Source: an uncultured Parvularculaceae bacterium
Lineage (GTDB): Bacteria; Pseudomonadota; Alphaproteobacteria; Caulobacterales; Parvularculaceae
Direction of reading: 5' to 3'
NCBI GenBank assembly: GCA_947259815.1
Contig: CAMYNO010000154.1
Location: 1-9,375 of the forward strand
DNA: 9,375 nt
In this document: positions 6,456 to 9,375 of the stretch, in pieces
Layout: every line of letters begins with the position of its first letter
Position numbering within the stretch: position 1 is the first letter of the stretch
Notes under the pieces: model-generated
What the model was told of the DNA's origin: nothing
Databases searched by the model: none
The model's input: the letters and a program-made list of their open reading frames with translations, nothing else
Position numbers and translations under genes: made by a program

Positions 6456-6919
6456 TGTTCTTGTCCCCGCAGGCGGTCAATTGCGCCTTGCAGTATAAAG
6501 GCGGCGGCTGATTCGTCGATCTTCTCCGCGCGTTTCTTTCGCTTCGTGTCGATGGCGATAAGCTCGCGTTCCATCGCCGCGCTCGACAGGCGTTCATCCC
6601 AGAATGCGACGGGCAGGTCGAGGATCTTCGGCAGGTTGCGGGCAAAGGCGCGTGCGCGCTGGGCGCTCGGCCCTTCCGAACCGTCCATATTGAGCGGCAG
6701 TCCCATAATCAGGCCGACGACGCCGCGCTCGGCGGCGAGGGCGGCGAGCTGGGTCGCGTCTGCGGTGAACTTGGTCCGGCGGATTGTTTCCACAGGCGTT
6801 GCGACCCGTCGCGCCGGATCACAAACCGCAACGCCAATGGTCTTTTCTCCGAGATCGAGGCCGAAAAGCGCGCCCGCATCGGCGAAGGCTGCGGCTTCCT
6901 TTAAGAATTCCTGACTCAT
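6452..6919 (-). CDS. ruvX: Putative pre-16S rRNA nuclease / Holliday-junction-resolvase-like protein (YqgF/RuvX)
   Basis: YqgF family proteins have an RNase H-like fold and take part in 5'-end maturation of 16S rRNA. From ATG at 6919 the protein has 155 residues. The first strand carries FGLDLGEKTIGVAV (19-32) with catalytic D22. GLIMGLPLNMDGSEGPSAQ (69-87) is the family signature loop, DERLSS (108-113) carries catalytic E109, and KIDESAAAFILQ (133-144) carries D135. All three acids are present, so it should be active. The frame is open upstream to ATG at 7009, and another ATG lies at 6937. The extra residues do not look like the family, and 18 residues before the GLDLG strand is a normal distance, so 6919 is preferred although no good ribosome-binding site is visible. 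It is the first gene of the minus-strand run and diverges from gatC. Confidence 0.93.
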   Translation of the reverse strand: MSQEFLKEAAAFADAGALFGLDLGEKTIGVAVCDPARRVATPVETIRRTKFTADATQLAALAAERGVVGLIMGLPLNMDGSEGPSAQRARAFARNLPKILDLPVAFWDERLSSAAMERELIAIDTKRKKRAEKIDESAAAFILQGAIDRLRGQEQ

Positions 6920-7041
6920 GGGCTGAACATAGCACATCCGGTCAAGGCCAGCTTTTGCCGGTAACGAAAGCCTCGTACCCTCATGCGCCATGACGCATGC
7001 CGTTCTCACGTTCCCGGCGCCGGTTGTATCCGCAACGGCCC

Positions 7042-7060
7042 CGCAAGACCGCCTCTTGCG
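7042..7060 (+). promoter_or_regulatory. Hairpin in the gatC upstream region
   Basis: CGCAAGA (7042-7048) and TCTTGCG (7054-7060) form a perfect 7-bp stem with a 5-base loop, 48 bases before the gatC ATG. No T-run follows. It may be a leader structure or an operator; no role can be assigned. Confidence 0.3.
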
Positions 7061-7096
7061 CCCGCTGGCGGCGGTTGATACGCCGTCGCGCCAGAC

Positions 7097-7103
7097 AGGA
7101 AGG
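7097..7103 (+). promoter_or_regulatory. Ribosome-binding site of gatC
   Basis: AGGAAGG lies five bases before ATG at 7109. It is the strongest Shine-Dalgarno on the plus strand here and fixes the gatC start. Confidence 0.75.
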
Positions 7104-7108
7104 CTTGC

Positions 7109-7408
7109 ATGAGCATAGACAAAGATACGGTGCGCAAGGTCGCGCGGCTCGCCCGCATCGCGGAGCCCGAAGAGCGCCTTGAACCCTTGGCGGCGGAAAT
7201 TTCCGGTATTCTCGGCTGGATCGAGCAGTTGAACGAAGTCGATATCGACGGGGTCGAGGCCATGGCCTCAACTGTCGATATGGAACTCCCCATGCGCGAG
7301 GACACCCTACAGGCAGGCCCGACCGGCGGCGGACAGGCGGAAAACGTCACCGCCAACGCGCCGAAGTCGGAGGATAATTTCTTCGTCGTCCCGAAAGTGG
7401 TGGAGTAG
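7109..7408 (+). CDS. gatC: Asp-tRNA(Asn)/Glu-tRNA(Gln) amidotransferase subunit C
   Basis: GatC is the small subunit that wraps around GatA and GatB and holds the tRNA-dependent amidotransferase together. The 99-residue length is normal. The N-terminal helical part shows VRKVARLARI (8-17) and ILGWIEQLNEVDIDGVE (34-50). The conserved tail has REDTLQ (63-68) and NAPKSEDNFFVVPKVVE (83-99), which are hallmark GatC segments. It starts at ATG 7109 behind a strong AGGAAGG. The TAG stop (7406-7408) is three bases before the gatA start, so the two genes form an operon with coupled, balanced expression. Nothing odd is seen. Confidence 0.97.
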   Translation: MSIDKDTVRKVARLARIAEPEERLEPLAAEISGILGWIEQLNEVDIDGVEAMASTVDMELPMREDTLQAGPTGGGQAENVTANAPKSEDNFFVVPKVVE

Positions 7409-7411
7409 AGC

Positions 7412-8890
7412 GTGGCCAATCCGACAGACCTCACGCTCGCCCAGCTGCGTGACGCGCTAAAGGCGAAAGAGCTGACTTCGCTGGAAGCGACGGACGCATA
7501 TCTTGCATGCATCGAAAATGCCGGCGATCTGAACGCCTTCATCACCGTTACTGCCGACAAGGCGCGCGCAAGCGCCAAAGCTTCCGATGCGAAACTTGCG
7601 AAAGGCGAGGGCGGCCCGCTTGAAGGCGTGTCGCTCGGCATCAAGGATCTTTTCTGTACGGAGGAAACCCTTACCACCGCGGGCTCGCATATTCTTGACG
7701 GCTTCCATCCGAAATATGAGTCCACCGTCACGAGCCAGCTCTGGCGCGACGGTGCGGTATGCCTTGGCAAACTCAACCTCGACGAGTTCGCCATGGGCTC
7801 GTCCAACGAGACAAGCTATTACGGTCCTGTCGTTAATCCCTGGCGGGCGAATGGCAGTGACGCGAAACTGACGCCGGGCGGGTCTTCCGGCGGTTCGTCC
7901 GCGTCTGTGGCGGCAAAGCTTTGCGCCGCGGCGACGGCGACGGATACCGGCGGCTCGATCCGCCAGCCGGCCTCGCTCACCGGGACGGTCGGGGTCAAGC
8001 CTACCTATGGGCGCGTTTCGCGTTGGGGGATTGTCGCCTTTGCCTCGTCGCTCGATCAGGCGGGGCCGTTGACCCGCGATGTGCGCGACGCGGCGGTCAT
8101 GCTGAAATCCATGGCTGGCCATGACGAGAAGGATTCAACATCGGTCAACCGTCCGGTCCCGGACTATGAGGCTTCGCTGGGCCAGTCGGTCAAGGGCCTC
8201 AGGATCGGCGTGCCGAAAGAATACCGCATTGACGGCATGCCGGCGGAGATCGAAACGCTCTGGCAGTCCGGCATTGAATGGATGAAGGACGCCGGCTGCG
8301 AGATTGTCGATATCTCCCTACCGATGACGAAATATGCGCTGCCCGTCTATTATATCGTCGCGCCGGCTGAAGCCTCGTCCAATCTGGCCCGCTATGACGG
8401 CGTGAAATTCGGCCATCGCGCGAAGGATTACACCGATATTCTGTCGATGTATGAAAACACCCGCGCCGAAGGGTTCGGCGACGAGGTCAAGCGCCGCATC
8501 CTTATCGGCACTTACGTCCTGTCGGCGGGGTATTATGATGCGTATTACCTGCGCGCCCAGAAAGTACGTAAACGGATTTTCGATGAGTTTACGGACGCCT
8601 TCGGCAAGGTCGATCTGATCCTGACGCCCTCGGCGCCGTCGGCGGCGTTTGAACTCGGCGCAAAGATGAACGATCCGGTGCAGATGTATCTGAACGACGT
8701 CTTTACCGTGACGGCGAACCTCGCCGGGCTGCCCGGCGCATCGGTCCCGGCGGGACTGGACAAGGACGGCCTTCCCCTCGGCCTGCAATTGCTTGCCAAG
8801 CCTTTTGACGAGGAAACCATGTTCAAGGGTATGTATGCGCTGGAACAGGCGGCGGGCTTTGACGCCAAGCCGGATGAGTGGTGGGGGTGA
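7412..8890 (+). CDS. gatA: Asp-tRNA(Asn)/Glu-tRNA(Gln) amidotransferase subunit A
   Basis: GatA is the glutaminase subunit. It releases ammonia from glutamine, and GatB uses it to amidate Glu-tRNA(Gln) or Asp-tRNA(Asn), so the organism probably makes Gln-tRNA and/or Asn-tRNA indirectly. The 492 residues are the standard length. The amidase-signature Ser-cisSer-Lys triad is visible as K78 (SLGIKDLF), S158 ([10 protein letters not shown], 155-164) and S182 ([10 protein letters not shown], 177-186). [13 protein letters not shown] (123-135) and [13 protein letters not shown] (194-206) are further GatA hallmarks. It starts with GTG at 7412, three bases after the gatC stop, with GGAG (7402-7405) six bases upstream inside the gatC end. 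The stop overlaps the next gene. gatB is not in the window and would be expected further downstream. Confidence 0.98.
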   Translation: MANPTDLTLAQLRDALKAKELTSLEATDAYLACIENAGDLNAFITVTADKARASAKASDAKLAKGEGGPLEGVSLGIKDLFCTEETLTTAGSHILDGFHPKYESTVTSQLWRDGAVCLGKLNLDEFAMGSSNETSYYGPVVNPWRANGSDAKLTPGGSSGGSSASVAAKLCAAATATDTGGSIRQPASLTGTVGVKPTYGRVSRWGIVAFASSLDQAGPLTRDVRDAAVMLKSMAGHDEKDSTSVNRPVPDYEASLGQSVKGLRIGVPKEYRIDGMPAEIETLWQSGIEWMKDAGCEIVDISLPMTKYALPVYYIVAPAEASSNLARYDGVKFGHRAKDYTDILSMYENTRAEGFGDEVKRRILIGTYVLSAGYYDAYYLRAQKVRKRIFDEFTDAFGKVDLILTPSAPSAAFELGAKMNDPVQMYLNDVFTVTANLAGLPGASVPAGLDKDGLPLGLQLLAKPFDEETMFKGMYALEQAAGFDAKPDEWWG

Positions 8891-9375
8891 CACGCGCCGT
8901 TCACGAGATCGACTATTGGGCGCCGCTCAATGAACCGGTGGAAACGCAGGCGACGATTGCGCCGGATGCGGGCGACTGGCGGCTTGTCGTCTTCCACGGG
9001 ACGCCCGCCAATCGGTATCTCTATCGGCGGTTTCTGAATACGGCGCCGAACGGCGTAGAGATCGTGCTGATCGCGCGGCCTGGCTTCGGCAAGGATCATC
9101 TGCGCGCTTATCCCAGCTTTGACGATCAAATCGCCGCGATCAGGCCATTCCTGCGGGACAAAAAGATTATCACTCTTGGCGTATCCTATGGCGCGGAACT
9201 GGCGATCAAGGCGGCGCTTGATTTCCCCGACCGTGTCGCCGGCGCGGTGACGGTATCGGCTCTGGTGGATGAGCCGCATGATTATGCATTGCAGCTTGAA
9301 AAGCTCGGCGGCGACCCGCGCCTTGCGGATTACGTGCCCAAGCGCTGGCAAAAGGTGCGAACGGAAATTAGCGGC
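8887..9375 (+). CDS. Alpha/beta-hydrolase-fold protein (3' end outside window)
   Basis: The frame begins with GTG at 8887, overlapping the gatA stop as GTGA, and runs open for 163 codons to the window edge. [16 protein letters not shown] (34-49) gives the strand followed by the HG oxyanion-hole motif. RPGFGKD (64-70) matches the RPGxGxS-like turn. [20 protein letters not shown] (96-115) is the nucleophile elbow, G-V-S-Y-G with predicted nucleophile S100. The acid and histidine of the triad should lie beyond the edge. The substrate cannot be predicted: family members include esterases, peptidases and haloperoxidase-like enzymes. No signal peptide is seen, so it is probably cytosolic. Its overlap with gatA points to co-transcription and coupled translation; the link to tRNA amidation may be only positional. 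Confidence 0.85.
   Translation, partial: MTRAVHEIDYWAPLNEPVETQATIAPDAGDWRLVVFHGTPANRYLYRRFLNTAPNGVEIVLIARPGFGKDHLRAYPSFDDQIAAIRPFLRDKKIITLGVSYGAELAIKAALDFPDRVAGAVTVSALVDEPHDYALQLEKLGGDPRLADYVPKRWQKVRTEISG

Larger units (their letters stand above)
6920..7108. promoter_or_regulatory. Divergent intergenic region between ruvX and gatC
   Basis: These 189 bp must hold the promoters of both the ruvX-dprA run and gatCA. I found no box pair good enough to name on either strand. The region contains a GC-rich palindrome, CCGGCGCCGG (7014-7023), and a hairpin at 7042-7060. No coding region is supported in it, apart from the unlikely 30-codon upstream extension of ruvX. Confidence 0.5.

Noticed and set aside
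6081..6914. Plus-strand open frame of 277 codons opposite ruvX and the small membrane gene
   Set aside because: It is antisense to RuvX catalytic motifs and its sequence looks like a shadow of Ala/Leu/Asp codons.
6920..7009. Upstream extension of ruvX to ATG at 7009
   Set aside because: The extra 30 residues do not resemble the YqgF N-terminus, and ATG at 6919 gives the usual distance to the GLDLG strand.
7014..7023. CCGGCGCCGG palindrome as an operator
   Set aside because: Ten-base GC palindromes are common by chance in such DNA, and nothing else around it supports a site.
7006..7806. Minus-strand open frame of 266 codons opposite gatC and gatA
   Set aside because: It overlies two unmistakable genes, has Ser/Arg-rich low-information sequence and no motif, and is a GC-rich shadow frame.
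8545..9351. Minus-strand open frame of 268 codons opposite the gatA end and the hydrolase
   Set aside because: Both plus-strand genes have strong motifs; this frame is Arg/Pro/Ser-rich with no ribosome-binding site or domain.
1..9375. CRISPR arrays, insertion sequences, prophage genes, tRNA or rRNA genes, toxin-antitoxin pairs
   Set aside because: I looked for regular repeats, transposase motifs, terminal inverted repeats, tRNA-like cloverleaf segments and small paired genes and found none.

Overview
The window looks like an ordinary core-genome segment of an alphaproteobacterium. The evidence is a GC-rich sequence, the gene neighbourhood ruvX / pyrB / plsY / dprA / topA on one strand with gatC-gatA diverging from it, and a TopA with a lysine/alanine-rich tail of the kind common in that class. 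The order could be narrowed only by database comparison; I would guess a marine Parvularcula/Hyphomonas-like lineage with low confidence. No mobile element, CRISPR array, phage gene, tRNA or rRNA is visible.

Layout. Positions 1-391 (minus) hold the N-terminal part of a small secreted acidic protein with a duplicated PepSY-like unit, cut by the window edge. Its 188-bp upstream region carries a plausible promoter whose -35 box lies inside an inverted repeat, plus a leader hairpin. Positions 580-3207 (minus) are a complete topA with a recognisable promoter just upstream. Positions 3415-6919 (minus) are a tightly packed, partly overlapping gene run read in the order ruvX, a four-helix membrane protein, pyrB, plsY, dprA. 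From 7109 on the plus strand come gatC, gatA and the start of an alpha/beta-hydrolase gene that overlaps the gatA stop. The 189-bp gap at 6920-7108 is the divergent control region.

Function. The genes serve housekeeping tasks: rRNA maturation (RuvX/YqgF), the first committed pyrimidine step (PyrB), phospholipid acylation (PlsY), processing of incoming single-stranded DNA (DprA), relaxation of negative supercoils (TopA) and amidation of misacylated Glu-tRNA(Gln)/Asp-tRNA(Asn) (GatCAB, whose GatB is not in the window).

The most notable point is plsY. Its normal C-terminal end ([18 protein letters not shown], then a stop at 4535) is present but out of frame with the rest of the gene, and about a helix worth of residues is missing at the break. 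The original frame instead runs without a stop into dprA, giving a 561-codon PlsY-DprA open frame. This fits a roughly 31-37 bp deletion between short repeats, or an assembly error, better than an evolved fusion. I see no convincing new biological system here.
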